The notes under the pieces were generated by a model, which saw only the letters and a list, made by a program, of their open reading frames with translations, was not told where the DNA came from and did no database searches. Both the position numbers and the translations under genes were made by a program. DNA of 64,000 nucleotides from Ferruginibacter paludis (GTDB lineage Bacteria; Bacteroidota; Bacteroidia; Chitinophagales; Chitinophagaceae): assembly GCF_030409685.1 (NCBI RefSeq), contig NZ_JAUFQJ010000007.1, forward strand, positions 462,136-526,135. Direction: 5' to 3'. Every line of letters starts with the position of its first letter. Positions within the stretch are counted from its first letter, which is position 1. This document shows, in pieces, positions 17,089-26,222 of this stretch.

Positions 17089-17985
17089 CTATTTTCCTTT
17101 TACATAGGTAGCAACATGTTTAACCAAATCGTCATCAACATAGTTTTCAGTAAGCTTCACAGCACCAGATTCCATAAGTTCAAAATGAAGTTTCCAGTAC
17201 ATGCCGGGCGGATTGTTTGCTTCTTCAAAAGTGTTGTTGCCGGAATATTCAAACTTATTGCCGAAGGCTTCATTTTTCATCCACAATACATTGTTTTTAC
17301 TGAAAAGTTCCACGGGTTTATTTTTATTGGAGCTATCAGTATAAGTGCCGGTTAACTTTTCTACTGTTGCAGCTTCCAGCTGTAATACTTCCGCCATACT
17401 TACATTGTACACTACTTTCCGTGTACCATTGTTTAATTTTTGCACATTTAAAATCCGCGCCTTTGCTTTTTGTGAAGAAGCGTACCGGTCTTTTTTGATG
17501 TGGATATCACCTGTAAAATAAAGTTGTGTTACCAATGGCTGATATCCTTCAGCAGTGATCATTAAATGAAAATGCGCCGGACGTATATGGCCGCCACCAG
17601 CATCATAGGCCACCGGTAAAATAGTAGTAAAAGAATAATTGCCATTATCGTCAGACCAGGTAGTACCGCGGTACCGGAATTCAGCTGAAGTATTATCATA
17701 TACCCCTTTGGCATCGCAATGCCACAACTCAATTTTGGCTTTTTGATAAGGGGTTTTACAATCCTTATGCCTGATGATACCACTCAGTTCGATTGGATTA
17801 CCTGGCTCATCTTTTAATGCCAGGTTATTTTTAACGGGGCTGCCGGGCCGGTAGAAGGGGCCAAGTATATCGGTGGTTGTTTCGCAGTCGCCAATATAAT
17901 TGTTACCGTCAAATTGTATAAACCCGTAAGCGCTTAAAGCAACTGCTCCCAGCGCTGAATTTTTAATGAAGGCTCTCCGTTGCAT
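17089..17985 (-). CDS. Tat-exported intradiol ring-cleavage dioxygenase (second paralog)
   Basis: The protein has 298 residues from ATG 17985-17983. The frame is open for 18 codons upstream, but starting here gives MQRRAFIKNSALGAVALSAY, a twin-arginine signal matching the paralog at 12069. Iron ligands are complete: the Tyr in KGVYDN, the Tyr in PVAYDA and the two His in RPAHFH. The DILGPFYRPGSP and ELWHCD segments match the paralog. The C-terminal extension (KNNVLWMKNEAFGNKFEY) is shared too. The two copies are similar in design but have diverged, so different substrates are plausible. Confidence 0.87.
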   Translation of the reverse strand: MQRRAFIKNSALGAVALSAYGFIQFDGNNYIGDCETTTDILGPFYRPGSPVKNNLALKDEPGNPIELSGIIRHKDCKTPYQKAKIELWHCDAKGVYDNTSAEFRYRGTTWSDDNGNYSFTTILPVAYDAGGGHIRPAHFHLMITAEGYQPLVTQLYFTGDIHIKKDRYASSQKAKARILNVQKLNNGTRKVVYNVSMAEVLQLEAATVEKLTGTYTDSSNKNKPVELFSKNNVLWMKNEAFGNKFEYSGNNTFEEANNPPGMYWKLHFELMESGAVKLTENYVDDDLVKHVATYVKGK

Positions 17986-18068
17986 GCTGTTTTTTTTTGT
18001 GATGATGAAGTGTTTAAACAAGTTATAAATAAACCACACTGTTACGGGTGGTTTAAATCCTGCTTAAC

Positions 18069-18803
18069 TTATTCCGCTTGGTTATAATATTCAATTTTTG
18101 GAGCACCAGTCACACCTGCATCTGTCATTAATTTTTTTAATTCAGGTGAACTGATTCTTGCTTTTGCTTTTGCCATGTCTTTAATATCAAATATTATTTG
18201 CACCGTGTTGGAATCATCAATGGCGCGGGACAGTACTACATCAACCAATCCGTTAGCAGACCTTGTTGCGGGGCCTTCGCCATCATATACTTTTAGCCAG
18301 GCAGCATAGTCTTTTACTTTGTGGGTGATGATTACCCATTGCTTTTCTTTTGAATCAGGATTAAAGCGGGTTACATGATAATAACCAATTTCCGGTTTTG
18401 ACACCACGCCGTTTTTATCCATCACATCTTTCAGTCTCGGATCTGCGGCAAATGCTTTTGCTTTTTGTACATCAGAAACCAATAATGTAACTGATACATC
18501 ATTTGGTTTATCCAGGCTTCTCGCCAATACTAAAGAGCTCAAACCGCTTGCTGCACGGGCCGCTGAATCAAGGTCGAATGCCTTTTTCCAGCTGGTATAA
18601 TCTTTTACCGCATGGTTGATTTCCATCATATCAAAAGGTGCAGCAATTTTGGGGGCTTCGGGTGTGGCGGCTATTGTTACTACCGCGGTGTCTTGCTTTT
18701 TTGCTGGTTCTTCTGTTTTTTCAGGAGTGCTGTTGCATGAAAAAAGAGTAACCATGATTGAGGCCATTAAAACTGGCTTTGCATTTTTTTGAATAAAGTT
18801 CAT
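18069..18803 (-). CDS. Lipoprotein with two tandem dimeric-barrel-like domains
   Basis: The protein has 244 residues. MNFIQKNAKPVLMASIMVTLFSC is a lipoprotein signal, followed by a Lys/Glu-rich linker (TPEKTEEPAKKQD). Two homologous units follow: about 58-145 (INHAVKDYTSWKKAFDLDS) and about 153-240 (ITHKVKDYAAWLKVYDGEG). Each continues with LVLARSLDKPNDV / VVLSRAIDDSNTV and ends in KPEIGYYHV / APKIEYY. The pattern resembles antibiotic-biosynthesis-monooxygenase/ferredoxin-like dimeric barrels, here fused into one chain. The small protein at 19605 looks like a third, free-standing copy. Function unknown; no catalytic residues recognised. Confidence 0.75.
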   Translation of the reverse strand: MNFIQKNAKPVLMASIMVTLFSCNSTPEKTEEPAKKQDTAVVTIAATPEAPKIAAPFDMMEINHAVKDYTSWKKAFDLDSAARAASGLSSLVLARSLDKPNDVSVTLLVSDVQKAKAFAADPRLKDVMDKNGVVSKPEIGYYHVTRFNPDSKEKQWVIITHKVKDYAAWLKVYDGEGPATRSANGLVDVVLSRAIDDSNTVQIIFDIKDMAKAKARISSPELKKLMTDAGVTGAPKIEYYNQAE

Positions 18804-18843
18804 GTTGTTAGTTTTTTAAAATGATTGTGTTATGTTGTTGGGC

Positions 18844-19488
18844 TTAATAAGCATTATTGTATTTCGAGCTGAGTACTATTTCGGTAATAAGCAATGGAAC
18901 TGTCCAGCAAAGCCATATGATTGCCGGGCCTCTTTCTGTAAATTTTTCCATCAGTTGGATGGCTATGGAAGAGTCATTCAGCCACCGGAATGTTACAAAT
19001 GCAAAAGTGACCACATAACTCCTGATCATCCATTCCCTGTGCTGCATGATGCGTCCACGCATAACAGAAATATAGGCCATAGTTGCAGTGGTCATCCATG
19101 CAAATGCCAGCGCCTGTAAACCCAGCGCCCAGGAAAAATTAACTTTGATGGCACTTGTCCAGGCCAGGTAAGTAGAACAAACTGTGCCGATTAAAATAGA
19201 CAACAGGTAGCTGCGTCCCATCCAACGGTGGGTGGTGATGTATTTATTTCTGAAGGCTCTCCAAAACTGGAAAGGACCGATGGCAAGCGCCAGCAATCCC
19301 CCGGAAATGTGGCCAATAAGCGGCCATTTATAATTCCAGTACCTGCCAAAAGTGGCTTGCTTAAAACCAAAATAGGGTAAAGCATGTTGTATCACAAATT
19401 TGCCGGCGAATGCAATCAGTAACAAGGAAATAACCAGTTGCCAGTTTACTTTGGGCTGCTGGATGGGGATCAGTTTAGATTGTGCCAT
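18844..19488 (-). CDS. DUF2306-type integral membrane protein
   Basis: The protein has 214 residues, with about seven hydrophobic segments. The conserved features of the DUF2306 group are visible: a His in the middle helix (IGHISGG), RAFRNKYITTHRWMGR after the third segment, and HREWMIRSYVVTFAFVTFR near the C-terminus. The histidines could bind metal or heme; no function is established. It is 40 bases downstream-adjacent to the lipoprotein gene at 18069 (transcribed from 19488 toward 18844) and follows the small gene at 19605, suggesting a shared transcript. Confidence 0.8.
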   Translation of the reverse strand: MAQSKLIPIQQPKVNWQLVISLLLIAFAGKFVIQHALPYFGFKQATFGRYWNYKWPLIGHISGGLLALAIGPFQFWRAFRNKYITTHRWMGRSYLLSILIGTVCSTYLAWTSAIKVNFSWALGLQALAFAWMTTATMAYISVMRGRIMQHREWMIRSYVVTFAFVTFRWLNDSSIAIQLMEKFTERGPAIIWLCWTVPLLITEIVLSSKYNNAY

Positions 19489-19604
19489 GGTATAAATTTT
19501 TATTTGATTGTTGGCTTTTTTTTGATTGTGCGGTGGTCGCTGTCAATGTTCTATGTACCCGGCCAATTACTGCCGGACTGCTTCACATGCGGCAGTACAG
19601 TGCA

Positions 19605-19871
19605 TTATAAATCCACTGGCATAGACAGTATTACTGGATCCAACACGGTGTGCAATTCTTTTACTGCATGATTTTTTGGGTCATTGATGATGGCGCCCAG
19701 CAGCGCAACATCCATTGTTTCTATTACTAGTAGCACAGAATTCGGATCGTCTGTATCCTGGAATGTTTTAAAACTTGTTACTGCAGGAGCAAACAGGTTT
19801 ACCCTGTCCTGGTGGCCTTTAAGCCATGCATCAATGCCTCTTACTTTGTGTCTGGCTAGGATCGTTGGCAT
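19605..19871 (-). CDS. Small dimeric-barrel-like protein
   Basis: The protein has 88 residues and no signal peptide. HKVRGIDAWLKGHQD aligns with HKVKDYAAWLKVYDG of the lipoprotein at 18069, and DPNSVLLVIETMD aligns with DSNTVQIIFDIKD, so this is a single cytosolic copy of the same fold. A role in monooxygenation or ligand sensing is possible but unsupported by any active-site residue. It lies 116 bases upstream of the DUF2306 gene and 91 bases downstream of the RidA-like gene, all on the same strand. Confidence 0.65.
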   Translation of the reverse strand: MPTILARHKVRGIDAWLKGHQDRVNLFAPAVTSFKTFQDTDDPNSVLLVIETMDVALLGAIINDPKNHAVKELHTVLDPVILSMPVDL

Positions 19872-19962
19872 GTTGATTATATTTAATGGTGATGGGGCGT
19901 TTTATTGCTCGGTTGTTTTTTTAGCTAACCTTTGGGCTTGTTGTTACTACATGTTGTTCCCA

Positions 19963-20475
19963 TTATTTTACCTTATGCGCTTCCATGTCTATCTCAATCA
20001 ATTGTCCCACCAATGCCAGCCCTTTTACTTCCAGCCAGGTACCTGTGGGAAATTGTTTTTTATAAACTGAGTTACGAAAACCGGATACTTTGATGAACTC
20101 CGCCATATTGGTGGTATAAATGTTTTCAGCTACCACTTCATCGATTGTGTAACCATAATGCTGCAGAATTTTTTCCAGATCACTATAACAATTTTTCATT
20201 TGTAATTCCATGTTTCCCGGTCCAATAATTACCCCTGAATCATTCATACTAACGGCGCCTGAAATTTTAAGATCGTTGCCGATTTTAACCGCATGTGTAT
20301 AGCCATATTCTTTTTCCAGTTTTGGCCGCAGGTTAAAGTATTCCGGGGCTTCGGCGGTTGCTTCTTTTGTTAGGGGGGCAGTTGCCTCTTGGTGTTGGGG
20401 TGGAACATGATTGCAGCGAATAAAGAGTAGTGCACAGGCTGAAAGAATGCAGGCAAATAAAAATAATTTTATCAT
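19963..20475 (-). CDS. RidA/YjgF-like lipoprotein lacking the catalytic arginine
   Basis: The protein has 170 residues. MIKLFLFACILSACALLFIRC is a lipoprotein-like signal with a Cys at position 21, unusual because RidA proteins are normally cytosolic. Residues about 45-170 have the RidA fold pattern: LKISGAVSMNDSG, QMKNCYSDLEKIL, VVAENIYTTNMAEF and the final LEVKGLALVGQLIEIDMEA. In active RidA the penultimate region reads PAR-x-CVEV, with the arginine that holds the imine substrate's carboxylate. Here it reads PTGTWLEV, with Gly at that place. Imine deaminase activity is therefore doubtful, and a ligand-binding role at the cell envelope is more likely. Confidence 0.8.
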   Translation of the reverse strand: MIKLFLFACILSACALLFIRCNHVPPQHQEATAPLTKEATAEAPEYFNLRPKLEKEYGYTHAVKIGNDLKISGAVSMNDSGVIIGPGNMELQMKNCYSDLEKILQHYGYTIDEVVAENIYTTNMAEFIKVSGFRNSVYKKQFPTGTWLEVKGLALVGQLIEIDMEAHKVK

Positions 20476-21145
20476 TGGTGTAAGTGTATTGAAATAAAAA
20501 ATAATGTTGCTTATCTAACTAATAAAAATTGATGCTATTTTTTTTCAGGCTATTACTACGCTAAGTCGAATGACCGTTCCGTTCACATTCATTTTAATCA
20601 ATTCTTTATTATGGGAGGTGTTGTTGGATCTGCTTATTTTTCAGGGGGTGGTGTAACGAACAATTGGAGGTGCAGTTTTTATATGATACGACGAAGCATC
20701 ATCGAAATGATTTAAAAAGGAGGAATGATTTTATTCATCCCTCCTTATGCATTGATTAGATTCCCGCCTTATCAATACTATCTTTCAGCAAACCCGGTCG
20801 TTAAAAAAACTATTCCGCAACAGTTGCCTGAATAATTAACCAGTATTGTCCTGTTTATTAGCTGTTCATTTTTACGATGGCTTTTTCATTTGAAGTGAAG
20901 CGCCATTAAGCGAATATTTCTTGTGTAAACTTAACAATTGGATATAAGGATTTACAGCACTTGAGGACCAAAGGGCGGTAAAACTGTCCGTAGATGGGCT
21001 ATTCTTTACCGGACCGGCCATTACAATTGTTCAGGGTAGATGCAGCGTCTATTTTAGAAGTGAAAGTTGAACGTTTCCTACAGTTTAGCCCGGAAATAAA
21101 GAAGGTAGGATAAGTTAAGTTTTTTATACTGCTGCGCTGATAAAT
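20476..21145. other. 670-base gene-free region
   Basis: No frame with a plausible protein was found. Apart from a terminator-like hairpin at about 20717-20746 the stretch shows no repeats. It separates the RidA-like gene from the two-component locus and probably holds the promoter of the former. Confidence 0.5.
20712..20746 (-). terminator. Hairpin with T-run on the minus strand
   Basis: AAGGAGGAATGA (20717-20728) pairs with TCATCCCTCCTT (20735-20746) through a 6-base loop, with one G-T pair. Read on the minus strand it is followed by TTTTTAAA. It could end the transcript of the kinase gene at 21146, although it lies 400 bases beyond it. Confidence 0.45.
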
Positions 21146-23185
21146 TCAAGCCGCCTTTACCGGTTTAAACTCAAAATAAATATGGGTGCCATTGTTTATT
21201 TCTTCCCGCATGGAGCCGCTCAGTTGTTGTGTAAGCAAGGATACAAGTTGTCCGCCAAAACCGGTACCTTTTGTAACGCCGGATTTACCAACGCCATTGT
21301 CCGACACCTCCAGGCGCAATGCGCCGTCCGTTTGTTTATGTAGTTTTATCTGCACTTTCCCTTTTTGTCCTTCGGGAAAGGCATATTTAAGCGTATTGGT
21401 CAATAGTTCATTTACAATTAAACCGAGCGGTACTGCAGTATCGATGTCTACATCCAACTGATCCATGGCACATTCAACAGTTACTCTTTTTTCAGCACCA
21501 AAAGAATCCAGTATACTTTCACCTAGGTTAATAAAATAGTCTTTCATTTCAATGGCCCCAAGGTTAGTGCCCTGGTATAATTTCTGGTGTACAATGCCGA
21601 TAGAATGCACGCGGTTTTGACCGGCCAGCATGGCGTCTTTGGTGTTCGGGTCATCAATCTGGGCACTTTGCAGCGCCAGTAAGCTGCTGACCACTTCAAG
21701 GTTGTTTTTTACCCGGTGATGAATTTCTTTCAGCAGCACTTCTTTATCCATCAACAACTGGTCGCTTCGTTTTTTCTCACCTGCAATTTTGTTACGTTGG
21801 CGGAATACTACCCCCGAGAATACAAGGACCAATATCAGTACGCCAAATGCAGCGTTACGGATATTACGCTGTCTGCTTATTTCGGCCAGCGCCGCTATAT
21901 CTTTTTTTTCCTGTTCGGCTTTTATATTCGCTTCTTTTTTATCGTTTTCATATTTCATTTGCGATGCCACCGCTTTTTTTAGTGTTTCTTTATTAAACGA
22001 ACTGTCATTAATAACAATGTATTTGTGGTAATTCAGGTAAGCATCTTTCCAGTTACCAGTGGCGCTATCCAGCATAGCCATTCCGCTATAATAATCTGCC
22101 ATTGACAGGTCGGCTTTTAACCCTTTATAGAGGGTTTTTGCATCACTGAATGATTTTGTAGCCTGGGGAAATTTTTTCAGGCAGGTGTAAGCCTTTCCTA
22201 CGTTGGTATATAGCGTTGCCAATTCCCTTTTATGTGCGATTGATTTATAACCCGCTTCGGCGTTGGTATAATATTGAATGGCTTCCACGTACCTGCCTTG
22301 AGCAATGGATAAATTTCCCATACCATTATATACGTCCGCCAGCAGATTTACATCCTTTGATTCATTGGCAAAGCGGAGCGCATTCGTATAATAGTTCGTT
22401 GCTTCTGAAAAGTTGCCGGTTGCATTGTAAATTTCGCCAATGCTCAGGTTGGAGTAGGCTTCTTTAAGTTTGTTGCCCGACCCATGGATAATCTGTAAAC
22501 TTTGTTTAAGATATTTTAAAGCATCGGGGTAGTTGCCAATTTCTTTAAAATTTTTCCCTAACTGCAGCATTGCATAGTAGATGGAATTTATATCGCCTAT
22601 TTCTTCAGTCACTTTCAGGTAAGCGTACCCGATTTTTGTCTCTTCCGCCGTGTTACCTTGTACGCCGTACATATACCTCAATATATCGTATGCCATAGCG
22701 AGGTTAGTTTTATCGTTGTCTGCCATACACAGCTTTACTGATTTTAGTAAATACGGTTCAGCTTGTGCATATTTACCGTCATCCAGGTAGTCCTGACCTA
22801 TCTCTATCAGGATATACCGGGCATATCCATTATTGAGTTGTTGAAAAACTTTCAGTGCTTCAAAATGATTATTCAGTGCCTCGGCAAAATCGCCCATCCG
22901 CCAGTTAAGACGACCTATCCTGTCTTTGATCTTCGCAATACCGATTTTCCAGCCGGTTGTTGTGGCCAGTTCCAAAGCCGCTGTCTGGTAATCCAATCCC
23001 TCTTTAGGTTTATAATAAACATATGCACTCATGATATTGAAGTACAGGTTCACTTTGGTTGTATCTTCTTTCATCCCGGCTAATGCAGCAACCAATGAGT
23101 CTACCAGGAATTTCCCTTTTTTTTGGGCACAGCAATGATGATGCAATAAATTGCTGACAACGAAAAGTAAAAAGATTTTTTTCAT
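21146..23185 (-). CDS. TPR-containing sensor histidine kinase (HisKA_2)
   Basis: The protein has 679 residues with signal peptide MKKIFLLFVVSNLLHHHCCAQ. The periplasmic part (about 40-420) is a series of TPR repeats, for example GNLSIAQGRYVEAIQYYTNA and GNYPDALKYLKQSL. One membrane segment (GVLILVLVFSGVVF, about 440) leads into a HisKA_2 dimerisation domain with the phosphoacceptor in KEIHHRVKNN (about residue 490), then a HATPase domain with NELLTNTLKYAF, DNGVGK and GTGFG. Kinases of this design in Bacteroidota pair with LytTR regulators; the regulator at 23316 lies 130 bases upstream on the same strand. The signal sensed is unknown. Confidence 0.9.
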   Translation of the reverse strand: MKKIFLLFVVSNLLHHHCCAQKKGKFLVDSLVAALAGMKEDTTKVNLYFNIMSAYVYYKPKEGLDYQTAALELATTTGWKIGIAKIKDRIGRLNWRMGDFAEALNNHFEALKVFQQLNNGYARYILIEIGQDYLDDGKYAQAEPYLLKSVKLCMADNDKTNLAMAYDILRYMYGVQGNTAEETKIGYAYLKVTEEIGDINSIYYAMLQLGKNFKEIGNYPDALKYLKQSLQIIHGSGNKLKEAYSNLSIGEIYNATGNFSEATNYYTNALRFANESKDVNLLADVYNGMGNLSIAQGRYVEAIQYYTNAEAGYKSIAHKRELATLYTNVGKAYTCLKKFPQATKSFSDAKTLYKGLKADLSMADYYSGMAMLDSATGNWKDAYLNYHKYIVINDSSFNKETLKKAVASQMKYENDKKEANIKAEQEKKDIAALAEISRQRNIRNAAFGVLILVLVFSGVVFRQRNKIAGEKKRSDQLLMDKEVLLKEIHHRVKNNLEVVSSLLALQSAQIDDPNTKDAMLAGQNRVHSIGIVHQKLYQGTNLGAIEMKDYFINLGESILDSFGAEKRVTVECAMDQLDVDIDTAVPLGLIVNELLTNTLKYAFPEGQKGKVQIKLHKQTDGALRLEVSDNGVGKSGVTKGTGFGGQLVSLLTQQLSGSMREEINNGTHIYFEFKPVKAA

Positions 23186-23315
23186 ATTAACTAAATGCTT
23201 TTTTGCCAGGTGGATGTTTCCGGGAACCTGTTCTTGTATCGGCCGAAACTTTTTACAGGAAGATGGTTACATCGAAAAAAACATTACAACCTTTTGGCAA
23301 AAGCAGATGGAAGTA

Positions 23316-24062
23316 TTACAAAGTCTGCATCCGGTGCATCAGTTGTTCCCGCATACCCGTACCCAACGGCACCGCTTTATTTCCAATCATCACATGGCTT
23401 TCCGCTACCTCGTCTACATGCGTAATGTTGATGAGGTAAGAGCGGTGTATGCGCATGAACAGCTGCATGCTCATTTTCTCTTCTATTGTTTTAAGTGTTG
23501 TTGACAAGAGGTATTCACGGTTACTGGTAAAAATGCGGCTGTAGTTGCGGTCGGCCTCCATGTACAGAATATCTCCAAGCATAACTTTTATCATTTTCTC
23601 CTTATGCCTTATAAAGATTCGGTCGCTTAAAATAAAAGACTGTTCTTCTTCTGTTTTATTTTCCATTGGTAAGCCGCCGGCGTTTTCTGCCATGCGGCTA
23701 ATGGTAAGTTCTATTGCCCGTTGCAGATCGAGCTGCTTAAAAGGCTTTGCAATAAAAGCATATGGCTTGGTTGATTTAGCCCGGTTAAAAGTAGCTTCAT
23801 CTGAATTGGCGGTCAGGTAAATGATCGGGATGGATCCCTGTTGTTGTAATGCTACTGCAGTCTCAATGCCGTCCAGCTTTCCTTTCAGGTTAATATCCAG
23901 CAGTATGATATCGGGTTTATTTTCTTTGGCGTGCAGGATGGCTTCTTCTCCACGCGGCAGTATACCAGTAACCTCGTAACCGAGGCTGGTTAGCTGCATG
24001 GAAATTTTTGCCCCGATGATCATCTCATCTTCTACAACCAGTATTTTAACGGGTGTGCTCAT
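23316..24062 (-). CDS. LytTR-family response regulator
   Basis: The protein has 248 residues. The receiver domain (about 5-125) carries the acidic pocket VVEDE, the phosphoacceptor Asp56 in LLDINLKG, the Thr in YLTANSD and the Lys in IAKPFK. The LytTR DNA-binding domain (about 150-245) includes ILYMEADRNYSRIFT and MRIHRSYLINITHVDEV. It binds direct repeats upstream of target genes. Its start overlaps the end of the kinase gene at 24046 by 17 bases, which implies translational coupling, and a second kinase gene follows at 21146. Both kinases are candidates to phosphorylate it. Confidence 0.92.
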   Translation of the reverse strand: MSTPVKILVVEDEMIIGAKISMQLTSLGYEVTGILPRGEEAILHAKENKPDIILLDINLKGKLDGIETAVALQQQGSIPIIYLTANSDEATFNRAKSTKPYAFIAKPFKQLDLQRAIELTISRMAENAGGLPMENKTEEEQSFILSDRIFIRHKEKMIKVMLGDILYMEADRNYSRIFTSNREYLLSTTLKTIEEKMSMQLFMRIHRSYLINITHVDEVAESHVMIGNKAVPLGTGMREQLMHRMQTL

Positions 24063-26052
24063 TGTGTGGTTTAGTATATTTAAAACGTATGGTAATCAGG
24101 GTGCCGTGGTTAATACAGGTAGTCAGTTTGCCATTCAGTTGCTGCACGAGTAAATTTACCAACTCTGTTCCAAAGCCGGTGCCTTTAGCAATAGTATTTT
24201 CAGGCCTGCCAATACCATTATCGCCCAGGCAAAAAATGTATTGATCCAGCACCTCCGTTTTCTTCAGATCAATGGTTATTTCTCCCGGTTGATTTGCTCC
24301 AAAAGCATATTTTAATGAATTGGTCAATAATTCATTTGCTATGAGCCCGACAGGCACTGCCGTATCAATATCTAGGTCCATTGGAAGCATATTGCAGGTA
24401 ATGCGGATACGGTCTGCCGCATTGTAAGCATCCAGGATACTTTCTCCCAGGTTAAGAAAATAGTCCTTCATTTCTATACCTGCAAGATTGCCTTTTTGAT
24501 ATAGCTTCTGGTGAATGATGCCCATAGACAGTACCCGGTTCTGGCTGGCCTGCATCACCGCCTGCGCCGATGGATGATCGGTTTGAGCAGCCTGCAATGC
24601 CAGTAACCCCGAAACGATTTCCAAATTATTTTTTACCCGGTGATGAATTTCTTTTAACAGCAATTCGTTTTCTGCATTGCGTTTATCCAGCTGGTTGTTT
24701 TTTTGTTCCAGGCTTTCATTGAGCATTTCCAGTTGTGCATTTACCCTTTGTTTATTGTGGTAGGTGCGGTACAAGCCGGCTAAAATAAGCACCAGCAAAC
24801 CTGCTGCACCCAGCGTTAACCACTGCAGCCGTCTTTGCTGTAGTATAGACTGCTGCTGGGTTTTGATAGTACTTTCTTTTTGCGCAACTTCAAATTCGGT
24901 TTGCAGTTGGGCCACCCGCTGGTCGGCTTCAGCAGTAAATACGCTGTCTTTTAATATATCATATTGCTGAAAGGCGGTATACGCATTTTTATAGTCGCCT
25001 GTTGCGGCGTACGCATCACCGAGTTCTTTGTAGGCACGACTTAAAAAGAATTTATCGCCGAAGTAGTTGCCTGCCACCCGTAAACAAATTTTTAAACTTG
25101 CGATTGCTGTATCAGGCTGATGGGTGAGGTTTTGTAAATGTGCCAGGCAAAGCCACGACCGCATCAGCATGAAATTATTGTCAAGCAAGGTTGAATACCG
25201 GATGGCCTGCCTTGCATTGAAGGTTGCTTTGGCATAGTCGGCAGTAAGTGTATACAATTGGTTGAGGGCGATATAAATATCGGCCAGGTTATTGTAAAAC
25301 TGGTATTGTTCGCTTTGTGCCAAAGCCAGTCTGAAATATTGCAGCGCATCCGGATAATCTTTTACGGATAGGTAATTGTTTCCCAGTACGTACAAGGTAA
25401 AACTATAGTCCATGTCTTTGATGCCTCGCTGTTTAAAAAGTGCCACCGAATGAAGTCCATATTCAATCCCTTTATCAAACTTGGATTGTTTCCAGAACAA
25501 ATTACTCAGGTCGCTGTAAGCCATTGCCTGCGCTTTTATATCATGCAACGTGTCGCCTGTGTGCAGGGCTTCCAGTGCATAATCTGCCGCTTTGCTGAGC
25601 TGCCCTTTTCTTTCCATTACATACCCCAGCTGTGTATAGAGTTGTGGTAAATCTTTTTTTGTAACGATGGGTATTGCTGAAGTCAGTGCTTTAAAAGCCG
25701 AATCCAGTTTTTCCTGTCGCAGTAAGACGGCCCCGAGCGTTACCAGTAAACGTCCTTCCCATATTTTATTGTGAATGCTTTTTGCAAATACAAGGGTTTT
25801 ATACGCAAGTGCGCAAGCCCTGTCAAGATTTCGGGTATGCCAGTAATAGGCAAGATCGTTGCCAATGGCCAGTTGCACGGTATCAGGCAGGTTTTGTGTA
25901 GTAGCTTTTTCCAGCTGGGTTAAATAAGAAGAATCAAATGCATCAGTAGCCACAAAAACGGGGCGATAGGGCGGAACCCTTGAAAGGTCCACCAGCTGGG
26001 AAGCGCTGGCAAATGACAGTAAAAGCATTGTGCAGGTAAAAAATATTTTCAT
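24046..26052 (-). CDS. TPR-containing sensor histidine kinase (HisKA_2), second copy
   Basis: The protein has 668 residues from ATG 26052; the open frame begins 7 codons earlier, but this start gives the signal peptide MKIFFTCTMLLLSFASA. TPR repeats occupy about 50-390 (GQLSKAADYALEAL, KDYPDALQYFRLAL). A membrane segment (LTLGAAGLLVLILAGL) and a coiled segment (LNESLEQKNNQLDKRNAENE) precede the HisKA_2 box KEIHHRVKNN (about 468) and the HATPase motifs NELLTNSLKYAF, DNGIG and GTGFG. Its 3' end overlaps the LytTR regulator start, making this pair the core operon. It is homologous to the kinase at 21146, so the locus carries two sensors for one regulator. Confidence 0.9.
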   Translation of the reverse strand: MKIFFTCTMLLLSFASASQLVDLSRVPPYRPVFVATDAFDSSYLTQLEKATTQNLPDTVQLAIGNDLAYYWHTRNLDRACALAYKTLVFAKSIHNKIWEGRLLVTLGAVLLRQEKLDSAFKALTSAIPIVTKKDLPQLYTQLGYVMERKGQLSKAADYALEALHTGDTLHDIKAQAMAYSDLSNLFWKQSKFDKGIEYGLHSVALFKQRGIKDMDYSFTLYVLGNNYLSVKDYPDALQYFRLALAQSEQYQFYNNLADIYIALNQLYTLTADYAKATFNARQAIRYSTLLDNNFMLMRSWLCLAHLQNLTHQPDTAIASLKICLRVAGNYFGDKFFLSRAYKELGDAYAATGDYKNAYTAFQQYDILKDSVFTAEADQRVAQLQTEFEVAQKESTIKTQQQSILQQRRLQWLTLGAAGLLVLILAGLYRTYHNKQRVNAQLEMLNESLEQKNNQLDKRNAENELLLKEIHHRVKNNLEIVSGLLALQAAQTDHPSAQAVMQASQNRVLSMGIIHQKLYQKGNLAGIEMKDYFLNLGESILDAYNAADRIRITCNMLPMDLDIDTAVPVGLIANELLTNSLKYAFGANQPGEITIDLKKTEVLDQYIFCLGDNGIGRPENTIAKGTGFGTELVNLLVQQLNGKLTTCINHGTLITIRFKYTKPHNEHTR

Positions 26053-26222
26053 TTTATATCCAGGTAATAACACCTCGCCCGTTTTTTTAAAGCACTGATC
26101 CCGCTTCTGACAGTATGTATCAGTTTAGTTAACTTAGTAGTCAGGGTGGCTGTTAAAATTATCGAATGGGTAAAGGAATATAAAAAGAGGCTTTTGCATT
26201 TCGGTTGCTATGCCTGCTTAAA

